Shown here: positions 23,793-35,369 of the stretch, piece by piece
Layout of the letters: each line of letters opens with the position of its first letter
How positions within the stretch are numbered: the first letter of the stretch is position 1
Assembly: GCA_951812925.1 (NCBI GenBank)
Contig: OX638369.1
Coordinates: forward strand, 18,071,329 to 18,135,328
DNA length: 64,000 nucleotides
Direction of reading: 5' to 3'
Source of the DNA: Calliopum simillimum
Lineage: Eukaryota > Arthropoda > Insecta > Diptera > Lauxaniidae
Translations under genes and position numbers: made by a program
The notes under the pieces: model-generated
What the model saw: the letters and a program-made list of their open reading frames with translations, nothing else
Told to the model about the DNA's origin: nothing
The model's database searches: none

Positions 23793-24041
23793 AGGCCGCT
23801 TTACACTATCCCACAATGTATAAAGACATGTCCAAATTGACATGTTGCAAGCAATGTGTGATAGTTTAAACTAAAGAAAAACAATCTAGTGAAAAAGTGT
23901 TTTGATTTTTTTGACAGTCTATACATGAAATTTGGCATTCCTCCCCACATTAAAACAAAATTGACAGTATAACGAAATTCTATCACACTTTTTTTCTGAC
24001 ATGTTGTAATATTTACTTTGTGGGATAGTATAAAGCGGCCT
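23793..24041. mobile_element. Harbinger-type MITE, TIR AGGCCGCTTTA
   Basis: AGGCCGCTTTACACTATCCC at 23793 is mirrored by GGGATAGTATAAAGCGGCCT ending at 24041, with the pairing continuing for nearly 30 bases. TAA precedes and follows it (23790-23792 and 24042-24044), the 3-bp TWA duplication known for PIF/Harbinger elements. The interior is an imperfect palindrome (GTGTGATAG with CTATCACAC). There is no coding capacity, and the length is 249 bp. Confidence 0.75.
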
Positions 24042-24049
24042 TAAGCCAG

Positions 24050-24270
24050 GCCATTTGCCATCGAAATAAGTGGTAATCTGAAGTGGCCATATCAGGTGGG
24101 TTCCGGAAGTCTTACCATTTAAGCGTTTGCAAGTAGCTTGTCACTGGTTTTGCAACATGGAGCCGAGCGTTGGCATGTAAGAAAATCACTTTGCAGTGTG
24201 TCTGCTCATATAGAATCAGTTTTTCATTTAGAGTTCCATTCAAACGCATCATTGAAGAGATAGTCTTATT
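24050..24270 (-). pseudogene. Mariner transposase fragment, C-terminal part
   Basis: On the minus strand, from about 24262 downward, the reading is MRLNGTLNEKLILYEQ, then VIFLHANARLHVAKPV, then a stop or frameshift and SDYHLFRW near 24070. This order matches the catalytic block and downstream region of mariner transposases. The Asp expected in the LH.NAR block is Ala. The fragment is about 70 codons, with no start and no visible TIR. It abuts the Harbinger MITE at 24041, which probably inserted in or beside it. Confidence 0.7.
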
Positions 24271-24864
24271 CAGCTTGAGCAGCTCATAATGATCCCGTCA
24301 AATACAGAGGAGAAGCATCAAACTCTCGGTTTCAACTCACATGGAACTCATTGTCCTTGCTTTCGTATTACTCCTAATTCTTGTAAGCTTTTCGAAACTG
24401 ATGAGTCATATAATATTGAATTATCTTCCCAGTTCAGCTTATTACCCTTAGATAAATTGCAAATAAATACTTATGTGTATAACCAAAGGCATTTCAACAA
24501 TCATTTATTCTTCATTCAACAATTTCATTTTTATGCATTGTTGACAGTTTCGCTTTTGAAACAACAATTTCCATTCTTAATCTTTCAACAACTTTGTACT
24601 TGATTTAACAAATTTTCATTTTATTTATTGTAGTTAATAACAATTTTGTATTTAAAACGAGAGCAAAAGTTCTTGGGAAGATTTCAATCAACAAAAATTC
24701 TTGAATTAAAACATAAAGTTGTTGGAAGTCAAATTTTTTTTCTGTGTGTAGGTAATTTTTTTATAAAATTCCAAAGTGGATCGCAGAATGGAGTAGATTA
24801 AGCAAGTTGTGTTGACAATCATTTTTTAGCGAGCACATTTGCACATTTATTGCACTCAATACTA

Positions 24865-25723
24865 GGGTAAGGGAGGGAAATATAGACCACCAATCTTTCT
24901 TTTTTAAATAAAACTCAAAAAACATAAAAAAAAAACAATTAATTTGAGGTCATTCATTAAAGGAAACAATTCATTTTTATTCTGATTCAGTTTTAGATAA
25001 ATATCTCATCAGGATAAAGAAAAAAAATTAAAAAACTAAAAATACTCAAAACGAAGATCAAAAAAAAGTGTAGTGTTATATGGACTATATAGTCCATATT
25101 GCCCCACATGTTTATTTGGTACAGAAGTTGCATATAAAAATATCACTTCCGTAACCGGCGCATTCTTCATGACTCCAAGAACGCCAGATTACACAATCAA
25201 CCCAAAATTCGTCACGGCGTTCTTCTGAGCAAAGGGTATTACATTAAATGCATTTTCCTTTGTAGTTTAAAAATTATAAATAATCACCATTAGACTCGTC
25301 ATGAAAACTGCAACTAGATTCTCCATCTTAAGAAGACGATGCATGCATTTGTTTTTTGAGGCTTTTTTCTTTGGTGGTCCATATTACCCGCACTACGTGT
25401 TGGTGAAGTAAATGGTTTCTTATCAAAAACTCTTGTGGTCAATGAACTAATTTGATATAATTAACCATTTATTTTAAAACACGATGTCTTTAGAGTGAAA
25501 TAATGAAAATTACTCACTGGAAAAAAATTATCACCAAACTCTTTTTTAGAAAAAACAAATTTACAGAAACATAAAGCTTCTCCGAAAGCTAAAATCGCAC
25601 TGATATAAGCTTTAGGTATAAGAGAAACGTTTAAGCATGAATTACGGTAAATCCTATGTACGCTGTGGAAAATATCCATGTAGTCCATATTACCCACGTA
25701 GTCCATATTTTCCTCCCTTACCT
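24865..25723. mobile_element. MITE with TIR GGGTAAGGGAGG and TA duplication
   Basis: GGGTAAGGGAGGGAAATATA at 24865 pairs with the inverse of TATTTTCCTCCCTTACCT ending at 25723. TA lies at 24863-24864 and 25724-25725. TAGTCCATATT..CCC motifs recur at 25090-25110, 25375-25390, 25680-25690 and 25700-25710, and look like internal transposase-type binding repeats. A minus-strand frame at 25461-25778 crosses the right end and is not a gene. Confidence 0.7.
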
Positions 25724-25849
25724 TACTATGCCCAGATATCAAAATGAGGTGAACATTAGTTGTTGAAGGTGCTCCCAAACTAACATCGATATATTTTGAA
25801 AGAGTTTAAAGCCTATAGTGCCGCTTTGCTATTAAATAAAATCTGTTTT

Positions 25850-26290
25850 ATAATACGCGAGACAAAAATTTGTCCTACCTTTTTTACTATATTACAAATG
25901 GAGCACGACTTTGATTTATACAACATTAGAAAGGTATTTGTGTGTAAATGTGCACAAAATTAAAATTATTTTAATATTTTGCCATTAAGCCAGATAAAAT
26001 TCAATGCAAAATTTTTCAATATTAAGAACGAAAAAATGGGCGGTCACACAGTACTCAAAAGAGGATGCATCGCAAAGAGAAAGACAAAAAGCTGACTGAC
26101 ACTGATTTTATGTTTTTTTGTATTCTCTTCGTTTCACATTTGTCATTGTACCAGGGATGATAAATGCGCTTTTCTATTTTGTGCCAAATAACAAAAAAAA
26201 GGACTAAAACTGTCCAAAAAGTACCAAAATTATTTTACACATTTGTGGTCAAATTTTGACTATTGGGCGATACTTGCATATGTAAAAGTT
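25850..26290 (+). repeat. Interspersed repeat, copy 2 (inverted relative to 1851-2235)
   Basis: This is the counterpart of the segment at 1851-2235. It includes CGAGACAAAAATTTGTCCTA, GGTATTTGTGTGTAAATGTG, AGCTGACTGACACTGA and CAGGGATGATAAATG. It is noncoding. Confidence 0.55.
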
Positions 26291-27180
26291 TATTCCACAA
26301 AGAAACCTTCTATCATATTCCCTTAGTCAAGGCTCGCCGGAAATACTGAGTTTTCTTGATTCAAGCATGTAAATATGTTTTTGTGCGGTTTGACCCATAT
26401 ACACAAGCGCCAGCCATATGTGTACCAAAGAAGTGCGGTCGTTTCATTTCCCAGGGATTTCTGCTGGGGAATGTAACATGGAAGGTGTTCAAATAACCAT
26501 ATTTTAGTATGCATCATTGATGTGATAGCCAGCTACCTATTGGTGTACAGCTCTCTTAGCAGAGGGGAACGTTTGATTGGAAACTAGTGATGAGAAAAAT
26601 TAGTATTAGTCTTGGTAATTTTTCAAGACCAAGACCGAGACGTCTGATATAATTTCAAGATTGCTATGTTCTTGGTCTTAGTAACGTTGATCACCAAGAC
26701 GAAGTGTGCTTTTTACTCTTGGTATTTATAGTTAATAGGTGTTTCAAGCCTCTTTCAAGCAAAAAATCATCTCTCAAATCAAAATTTTGGATCTTAAAAA
26801 CTGCTTTAGAAAATGAAGTTTGGAAATTTTGAATACTCTGCAATCTTTAGAGACTTTTTTCATAATTTTGAAAGTTTTGATAATATTTTTCACTCACTTT
26901 AGGATCAATATCCAATATAGCGATAAATTCAATATTCATAAGACAGTTTCTATGGACCCTTGCGGTGTATGTGTGGCAATATTGCCACCACCCTAACCTA
27001 ACCTAACCTTCTAAAAGTTTTAAAAAATAACAGTCCAGCAATTGTGCCGTGGAAGAAAATCTTGAATGAGAAAACTTTGGTCCACATACATGGACATTAA
27101 TTGAGGAAAAAGTTTTTATTTTTACTTACGGATAGTTTACAATACAGCTGCCTCTTCGACTCATTTGTTGTTGTATGTAT
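26291..27180. other. Noncoding stretch
   Basis: It contains AAGACCAAGACCGAGAC-type low complexity at 26628-26710 and a short CCTAACCTAACCTAACC run near 26993-27008. No gene or TIR element was recognised. Confidence 0.4.
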
Positions 27181-27672
27181 ATTAGACCAGTTTGGTTTTG
27201 CATCAAGCAAAAAAAAATCATCCCGAAACCGATGCAAAACATAGAAGGACTCTTAAAAACGATATCTGCATCATTTTTTTTTTTTTTCATTCCAATAAAA
27301 CCAATGGAGCAATTTTGATTCTACTGAAGGCCTACTTTGGCTAAAAAACATGTTTTTGGTCATACATTTTTTTTTAAAATCCTTCAAAGAATAGGTGTGA
27401 ATTTTTTTGGAAACTTTTTTAGTTTTATTTTTTTGACCAAGTTTTGAAAAATTATAAATAACTCAAAAAATTCTGAAAGAATTTTTATGTATTTTTGAGA
27501 CAATTCTAAGCATTATTTGCTTGCTACACTTTTTCCGTTAGATGCCTTGCTTTGAGTAAAAAATTGTTTTTTCGACCGCGTAAGTAAAAAACGTAAAAAA
27601 AATCAATTAAGAGTCCTTTTAACTTCTGAGTTGGATTCGGGATGAATCTAAATTTCGAACCTATCTAATGTA
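27181..27672. mobile_element. Palindromic MITE, copy 1 (family shared with 57050)
   Basis: ATTAGACCAG... and TCATCCCGAA (27218-27227) at the left are mirrored at the right by TTCGGGATGA (27636-27645) and GAACCTATCTAATGTA ending at 27672. AGGACTCTTAA near 27245 is mirrored by TTAAGAGTCCTTTT near 27607. The right end matches the inverse of the left end of the second copy (57050) even better than its own left end. There is no ORF. Confidence 0.6.
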
Positions 27673-30600
27673 TATATATGCACAAAATATGTACTCAAAT
27701 ATCATTTGATTTCAGTTATAACACTTTATACGACATATGTTAATGTAAGAATTTAATATTCCAACAAAAGCAAATTTTTGGCGTAATGTTTACTGACACT
27801 TGTACGATTCAGAACATTCACAGAATTCATAATCCGATTGTTGCTCAAAATTTATGGATACCTTGACCATCAACCCTAAGCAGTTCAAATTTAATTTAAA
27901 TAATAAAAAGGCGACTTATTACGCTTTGGACAATTTCTTAACTTGAGGCAATTTCCTATTCGAATCAGTACACACATATAGTAGAGATACGACGATGGAC
28001 AATGATAAAAATATACAGAATGAATAGATATATTATTTTTTTATGGAAGCATCTTCCGGTTATTGTTTTGCTACTTCATATACCATATAGTCCACGATAG
28101 CAATAATAAAGAAAACAACAACAAATCAAATTGGATAAAAATTCTAACTCCAAGCACAACAACAACAACAGCATAGTCCACGCTTTAGCTGTCTGTCGTC
28201 GTCGTAGTCGTAGAATGCAAAGAAAAATTGCTTCCAATGCCGGAAGTCGCATAGACACGCCGTATGGGGCGCACGCTTATGACTTATTTAGTGAACAGTG
28301 AACAGTGGTGGCCAACTGTATGTATGGGTCGGTCAACAAACAGAGTGTTCGCTGCTTTTATGTTTTACATGACTTGGCGGCGGAGGGCGCATGGGTGCCC
28401 AATGAACTACTCCACTCGTCGTACGCACCCGTTGAATGCCATTGCCTTGGCAATAGATGTTTTGTTGTTGTCATTGTTGTGTTCTAGTTGTTGCTGCTGT
28501 TACTTTCTTTGTTGTCAACATTGTTGTTGTTGTTTTGTTGTTATCCATTGCAATTGACTTTTTGAATTTGAAATTTGTAGCTTGCGCTTCCTTACTTGTT
28601 GTTTTCCAAGTACAGTCTACGATTTGCGAAAAATGAAAGGACAAAAGTTTTATTTTTTGGAAATATAAATTACTAAAAAAAGTTATAAAAACTTCAGATG
28701 CCTCTTATACCTAATATACTGTTGTTATTTTAGGCAATACATGCCAAAACTGACTTTGAAATCAAAATATTTGGAGTTTTTAGACGTTTTTGACGTTTGA
28801 AAAAAATTTTAATAGAATTACGTCTCTTTGAGTTTCAGCTGACGACATAAGTATGTGTTGATAAATATCAAAACTGCCTAAGTCCCTCCCTGGTATGTAG
28901 GCAAAATAAAATAAATTTCAATAATTTGATTTTAATTTATTTTATTTTGCCATCATATCAGAGATGGACTTTGATATTTAACGGCACATATTATATATTA
29001 ATTCACTTTTTTATATCCTATACTCAGGGTGTATTTACTAGACTGATTCAAAAAAAAAAAAAGAAGACATTTTTGGAAATTCCACGATTACGCCCAAAAA
29101 TCTCAAAAAAGGTGTCAAGAAAGTGAGTTGGTATTTTTTTAAATTTATTTGAGGTTACGCAACGATCAAAAATTTCAGTTTTTTGCTGTTTTTATTTTTT
29201 TACGATCTCAAAAATGGTCCGAATAAGTCGTGCGATATATCAAATTTTTTGCCTCTAATCAAAGCATATAACAAAAATAAAAATTGCAACCAAAAATCAA
29301 CCACATATTGGTTTTTTTACTAAAATAATCACAAAAAACGTATTTTCGATACGTTGAACTCTAAATATTCATTTAGGATAAAACTTCTTGTTCAAAGATC
29401 ATCATGTAATTGCAAAAGGACCAATTATTTTTGCTCCCTTTGGTTTTTTTGATCCCCTTCTAAAAAAAATGATTTATAATGGGCTAAAGTGTCCCACAAA
29501 AACATTTTATGGAAAATTTTATTAATGGCCATCTAAAAATAGTCGTTGCAAACTCAGAACGGTAACTGAGTTAATTCGGACAAGAGTGCGTGGCATCTTC
29601 TAAGCCACCCTTACTAGATTATCATTTAAACCATAAAGTGCGTACTTGTATGTGCGAAATCGCACCTGATTCTATCCTATGACCCCAAGTTGAAAAAAAA
29701 TTAGTCCAATAATTGAGTATGTAGAAAGCTGCCAGCAAGTTAATAGATTTATTGCAATTTGCTCAATGTTTAGTTATGATCTAACTTGAACTTTAACCGA
29801 GACATTTTCACTGAAAACTGTCGGTTAAGGTTCTGACCTTTAGAAGACGGCTCTTAATCAACGTATACCAGCAAATGCTGCCTGATTCATTCAATGGATA
29901 AAGAATTTTTACGAATTTATCTAGAATTTTCAATAAAAAATGGTATTTTTATATATTGAAAATACTGTCACTAAATTTCTATATAACATCTGGTTTTTGA
30001 GATATCCTGATCTAAATGTTTTTCGATATTTTCGTAGTTATATATCAAGGTTAATTAACTTTTACCCATAAAATATTTAAAGTACTATTCTTGGTCTTCA
30101 GAACATTTTTGAAATAATATCGATATCTTCTCCTTTAACTGAAATATCTCAACTTAAAAAGTTAAAAAAGTGGATAAACACGATTTTTGGCTGTATTCGA
30201 GGCTTTATGCAGAACGAACGAAATATTTTTGCTATATCCTTTACTTATGCAGCAAAATGTATCTTTTTCATTTAACTTTTGTGAACGTGAGTTATGATTT
30301 ACTCGTTTTTTTCATCAAAAATGTTCCAGCACAAAAATCCTATTTCTATAAAGATGTCGAACACTGTGCATGGGAGCAGTACATACACTCGTCTGCGTCC
30401 TAATGCACTGTGCGTTTGGTACGTTGTGCACTTGTCCGTTCGTTCGTTCGTTTGTTCATTCATCTTGTGAGTTGTTCCGATATGTTGGTCATTTATCGAT
30501 TGATGATGACACTGATGAATGTGTGGGTTCCTCCGTCGGAGTCAGCGTCAACAAATGTCTAAGTCAAAGGCACCACTGGCAATGATGACGAAAAGCGTCA

Positions 30601-31030
30601 AAAAGAACTGGACATACACATTGGCAATTGTGACATGATTTGCATATGAAGTTGGTGTTGTTGTTCTTAGTCAAATGTATTGGTGTTTCCGCGTTCTTAA
30701 CATAAATCATTTTGTTGATTGATAAATTGACAAGACGGTTGGTTACCGTTGGTTCACTGGCACTGGTTGCTATTGTTGGGCAAAACTGTTGCTACCAAAA
30801 ATGGTGAAGGCCAAATGTGTATTGTTGTAGTGGGACATCATGTGCATTGTATGCCTGATAGTCAAGTGAACTCTTGGAAAAGAAAAACAATATGTATTTT
30901 TCCAAAAATAGAAACAACATGGTTAACTTTTAGATTTCTAAAGAAAGATATGCATATGCAAAGAAGAAACAAAATTTTGGTGAAAAATTTTAGCCAAAGA
31001 ATTTTTTTATTTTTCGAGTTGGAAATTCAG
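27673..31030. other. Noncoding stretch with microsatellites and one hairpin
   Basis: CAACAACAAC lies near 28157-28170, GTCGTCGTCGTAGTCG near 28195-28212, TTGTTG runs at 28460-28540 and GTTCGTTCGTTCG near 30438. The interval 28180-28460 is less AT-rich but has no convincing coding frame. The segment 29150-29330 is weakly similar to 32370-32480 (GAGTCGTGCAATAT-type block). No gene is called. Confidence 0.4.
28900..28951. repeat. Perfect 18-bp-stem hairpin
   Basis: GGCAAAATAAAATAAATT (28900-28917) is followed, after a 16-base loop, by its exact inverse AATTTATTTTATTTTGCC (28934-28951). The function is unknown; it may be a tiny foldback remnant. Confidence 0.75.
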
Positions 31031-31032
31031 TA

Positions 31033-31392
31033 AGGGGATTCCTTTAAACTCGTAAAAGCCTCGCAAAGCACGTAAACCTCGAAAACTTTCGAGTCTCGTA
31101 AACAAAATTTAAAAATTTGTATGAAAAAAAAGTTTACCAGGCCTTGAAAACTTACGAGGCAAATTCGATGCGTAAATAGCCTCGAAAAAGTACGAGAGCG
31201 ATTGTTGTCAAATAAATGTATTGAAAAAATATTTTTTGTTTTAAAAATTGAATTTGAATTAAATTTTTTTCGAATTATATGACAGCTGATACATCGCTTA
31301 CACGTTTTTAGAAATGTGTGTTCCTGAAAACAAGCTCGTAAATTTTCGATTTTGTCATGGTTTACGAGTTTACGGGATTAAAGGTATCCCCT
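31033..31392. mobile_element. MITE with TIR AGGGGAT.CCTTTAA and TA duplication
   Basis: AGGGGATTCCTTTAAACTCG at 31033 faces TTAAAGGTATCCCCT ending at 31392, with TA on each side (31031-31032 and 31393-31394). Internal CTCGTAAA and TACGAG motifs repeat near both ends. There is no coding frame. The length is 360 bp. Confidence 0.7.
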
Positions 31393-32498
31393 TAGTTAGT
31401 GTAATAATCATTGAAATATATACAAATTAATTCATTTATTAAAATTCTAATATCTCCTCTCTTGATGAAGCCATTTATACCATCTTCTTTTTACTATCTC
31501 CAATATCAAGTTTTGTAATCTTCCTACGTATTTATGCATTTCATTTGAAAATCTTAGTGTGTCCGATGAACAAGTTACATCCGCTTCAAATTCGCAACTC
31601 AATAATATCGATTGGAAAAGTATGCAAAATTATGATGACGCCTCTAGAAGTTCAATCGCTTCAACAATCGCGCACTTCTGTGTGAAATAAACCGGATTAA
31701 AGAAAACATCTGCTCTAAATCTGTTAAGGCAAAATGTCTTTAACATGCGAACGCACCGCACGTATTTATGTAGTTGCCAAACTACTACTCTTTATCTTAG
31801 ATGGTACCACATACTTGACTTTTATGCTGCTGCTACTGCTACTGCTTTCGTAGCAATTACTTCCATTTAGTTCTCAACGTTCACTGTCTGGACACTTAAA
31901 AATTTTGTGTTTCATCTTCTTTATTTTGTATACAAAATCATTGCACCAAAGGCAAAAATAACAGGTTGCATTGCTTTGCACTGGGACTAAAAGGACCAAC
32001 GAGAAATAACTAACTATACACTTTAGTGTTTTCGTGCGAGGCGAGTTAATAACTGATTAGTGCCACTTACGTACATGGCAATATTCAATTTAATAAAACA
32101 AGAACGAATTATAGATATCACTCGATTTCAAAATTGCGCGCTTTTATTAATGTCGTTAATTTTACTTTACATAAAAGTTCATGTTCTATGAAAATCGTTT
32201 GTAACGCTTTGCAAAAAAATATTCTGTACCGATTCAAAAAATTATATTTCTAAAACAACATATTTATGCTAAAGGAGTAACTGGCATGCTTAGTTTAATG
32301 ATTTACTTAATTTAAATATTCTTTTCTAAAAAAAAAATGCCAACAAAAAATTTCACACAAACACAATAATTGGGTCTTTTTTATATTGAACTTCGAAGAT
32401 GCTCAAATTGAGTCGTGCAATATCTAAAAATTTTTCGTCTTGATGCAAAGCATACAGAAAAATATCTCAAACTTAAAAATTGTAAAGCTTCATTCAAA

Positions 32499-33650
32499 TG
32501 TACCATTCATTGTCCCGGGGCTCACAACCATGTTTAAATTTAAAATTTGATATTTAGCAATTTAATACAGATACATAATAAGAGCTTCCATACGAAAAGC
32601 CTTAAAAAAATAATTTTTTAGTATTTTACTATGAAATTATAACATAAAGTGTTAAAACTCATTCTCCGTCCTGTCTCTAACCGCTTCTTAGTACACTTAA
32701 TTTGCCTGTTTTGCATATTACGTTATTTTCTGAAAAAAACTTGTACGATATTGTTTGTGTACATATTTTAGCTACTGTTTTTCTGTGCTATCTCTTCGAA
32801 AAATTTTTTTTTTTTATATTTATAATTGACATACATAGAAGTTTAGACAATCTCCGCTCAGTTTTTCTTATGCTAACGGTAAATTTTTAAATATTGAGAA
32901 AATAAAGAGCTGCAAGTGAAGAGAATATTCAGTGTATTTTCAGCTTAGTCAGTTTTGGTTTTTTGATAGTGAGTGTTCGTGTGTTTTTTTTAAAAAAAGT
33001 TGAAAAACGCAAGTGTGCATCATTCTCCGCTTAAGTTTTTTTTTTATATTACTTAATATATTAAATTTTCTTTTTATAATTAAATCAATAAACAACTGGA
33101 GGGGCTACCCACTATCAGCTTTTTTTAAATTGTTATTTTCATTGTGATATTACTGTTTTTGCAACATTTCGTCATTCTCCGTTTCATCATTCTCCGTCGT
33201 TTTTTGCAGCATTTATTATTCTCCGTTTGGTAACCATCCACCTGTTTTTTTTTGTTAGTTTTGCTTAAACTATTTATTTAAAAAACAAAAATTTAAAGTT
33301 AGTCTTACTCAAATGAACTTTTTAAAAATCCAACATAAATTTTCGAAAATTTTATATAATTCTTACCTTTTTTGACTAAATTGAAATTTTTGGTCTCAGG
33401 AACGATCACATAAACTTTTTCAAATTTTCGGGGCTGCCACCAGATTTTTTTTTTTGTAAGCTTCGCTTAAAACCATTTATTAAAAAAAAAGAATTAAAAT
33501 TTAAATAAACTTTTTAAAAAATCCAACATAAGTTTTCAGGGTTGCCACCTGGTTATTTTTCAAAATCTTATAAAATTCTTACTTTTTTTGACTTAATTAA
33601 AATTTTTGGTTTCAGAAACGCTCACCTGTTTTTTTTTGTGTGTTACTTTT
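32499..33650 (+). repeat. CGGAGAATGA-box repeat, copy 1 (ATTCTCCG orientation)
   Basis: The segment from TGTACCATTCA (32499) on matches the inverse of 53210-54327, including ATGCAAAACGGGCAAATTAAG (written inverse here), the AACAACTGGAGGGGCTACC region and GCAACATTTCGTC. CATTCTCCG boxes occur near 32661, 33021, 33172, 33189 and 33218, with spacing kept in the other copies. After 33220 it passes into subunits containing GTTGCCACC and AAATCCAACATAA. No protein is encoded. Confidence 0.65.
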
Positions 33651-33788
33651 GCTTTAACCACTTATTTAAGCGTCGATCAATCTTTAACGTTTCAAAATAT
33701 CTTTTTTAGTGTAATTTTAATGGCGAATGTTGTGAAATAAAACAAATTTTTCGTTAATTTTTGATACTTCAAATAAAAAAAATATAAG

Positions 33789-33793
33789 AAAAC
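33789..33793. repeat. Target site duplication AAAAC of the second BEL/Pao element (left)
   Basis: AAAAC directly precedes the TGTTCAG of the 5' LTR and is found again directly after the ...TTTACA end of the 3' LTR (48390-48394). It also supports the scaffold join across the N gap. Confidence 0.75.
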
Positions 33794-34183
33794 TGTTCAG
33801 TTCCCGATGGCAATGCTTTTTTGTTATTATTTTTATTTACTTGTCAGCAGATGGCGCTGTAAATTATATTTTTAATTTAAATAGTTGGTAGCTTAAATTT
33901 AATGATTTGACAAATTTTGGCTTTATATTAAAAATGGTCACTTATTCCATGACGTTCAAGCTGGTAAGATCGCCATCCAAATAAAAAATCAAATTCATAT
34001 TTTTTCCAAATTTTACATAAATCTTTTATTTCATTTTTTTACGGTCATATAAAACTTTAACCTCATTTTGAGCTTGAAGTTTTATTGAATTTCAGAGACG
34101 ATTGGTTTTCCTCCCACTACTAGGCTACTGTCATCCAGACTCTCTTGGTATTTCATCCATCCACTAAAGATCACTCATTTACA
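33794..34183 (+). repeat. 5' LTR of the second BEL/Pao element
   Basis: It is 390 bp long, from TGTTCAGTTCCC to CTCATTTACA. It contains AATAAA near 33981. Compared with the 3' LTR it has one extra T, A and C in short homopolymers and, as far as I can read, no substitution. Confidence 0.92.
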
Positions 34184-34203
34184 TTTGGTCCAATTCGAAC
34201 CGG
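34184..34203 (+). promoter_or_regulatory. Probable primer-binding region of the second BEL/Pao element
   Basis: TTTGGTCCAATTCGAACCGG lies immediately inside the 5' LTR. The other BEL/Pao element has a similar TTTTGGTCCA at the same place (11932). Position and TGG start suggest the minus-strand primer site. I could not assign a specific tRNA. Confidence 0.55.
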
Positions 34204-34267
34204 ATCGACAGAAGATTTCTCCAACTGATCGCTCTCAGCAAGAAAAAGTCTCCAATCCCAGTCTCTG

Positions 34268-34276
34268 CAGGTACGT
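34268..34276 (+). promoter_or_regulatory. Consensus splice donor CAG/GTACGT in the retrotransposon leader
   Basis: CAG (34268-34270) followed by GTACGT sits 87 bases after the LTR, the position of the major donor in retroviruses. Candidate acceptors are TTTCTAAG at 41550, just before the gag ATG, and TTTTATAG at 46869, just before the second ORF. Use of these sites is inferred. Confidence 0.5.
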
Positions 34277-35324
34277 TTGCATTATTTCGTTTAGTTCTTG
34301 AGAGATATTCCTTCCATGCACGTCGCGTAAGATTTTTGTTTGTTAGCGCCGCAGTAAAAAACGTGGTTCGATACATCATAAAAACGCGAAAAAAATTGGT
34401 TTCGGTATAAAATTTTGTGTTCGGAAATCTAAAATTCGTATTTAAGATAATATTCCCTCCGAAAAGTTAAAAAAAAAACGAACCTAAATTAGTAAAAAAA
34501 ACGGAAAAGTACATATAAAGTGGTTTCAGAAAAGCAAAAGTAGTTTCAGTGAAAAATATAGAAAAAATAGTTTAAAAATAGAAAGAAAAATACTTGCAAA
34601 GTAAAGAGATTTCAATCAAAAACATCAAAAAGTTAGTGATAGTGCTTTTTTCTATAGAAAAATTTGATTCCAGACAAAAAACATATATTCTAAAGAATGG
34701 CATTCCGGTGAAGCAACAATGTTTCGCAACTTTATCTTGTGCACAAGTCCAGTTGGCCTAAAATTTCGCCGCGTTGAATTGGTATTTTGCGAGCGCGAGA
34801 GAGTCTGACGAATACTCTGCTGTCATATTGGTTTTTATTTTGAGTTTCCCATTTGTGCACACACTCTGCTCTCTCTCTCTCTCAAATGTATAAATGTATT
34901 GAGGATCACGTGTAAATATAGGAAAAATCTTAAACATGTGTTAGTAAAATTTTAATTTTCATGTTTTTGTTGTACAACAAAACGAAAAAGTGTACTAAAG
35001 TAGTAGAAGTAGTGTCCTTTCAAAACTTTGATAAAATTGGTATTTTTTCATTTTCAATGAATGTGATGCCTACAGTCGGTATGTTATCAACTTATTTATA
35101 TGACAAAATGAATTTTATGGAGACTTAAGACGTAAACCTGGAATTCCAAACAAATCAAATTTAGTTCAACCAATATGTAATTATTTTGTATTTTTTTTTT
35201 TAATTGGTCCAAAAATCGAAGGATTGGCCTTCTTTGCTTATCATCGTTTTTTGTCGTAGAGGAGTTCCGATAAGATTTTTGAGTTCACAAGAAAGTGTTA
35301 TTTATTTTTATTTATTTATATTAA

Positions 35325-35354
35325 AATCCGTGCAACGCCGGGTAAAACAGCTAG
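35325..35354 (+). mobile_element. Helitron-like 3' terminus (left arm)
   Basis: ATCCGTGCAACGCCGGGT is followed by AAAACAG and CTAG, then T. A short GC hairpin a few bases before CTAG, at an A/T insertion point, is the known Helitron 3' end. The matching 5' TC end was not located, so only the terminus is called. The frame at 35204-35434 crossing it is not a gene. Confidence 0.5.
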
Positions 35355-35369
35355 TTAACTATAAAAAGT

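Noticed and set aside
26988..27010. CCTAACCTAACCTAACC, resembling a telomeric repeat
   Set aside because: Only three units, internal, and flies generally lack the TTAGG telomere repeat. Short runs like this are common in fly intergenic DNA.
28264..28557. 97-codon frame with a Cys-rich end
   Set aside because: The Cys-rich tail is produced by a TTG/TGC microsatellite, and an overlapping frame is equally open. No domain.
34184..34203. Assignment of a specific primer tRNA from TTTGGTCCAATTCGAACCGG
   Set aside because: The inverse resembles a tRNA T-loop, but the distance to a CCA end does not fit, so no tRNA can be named.
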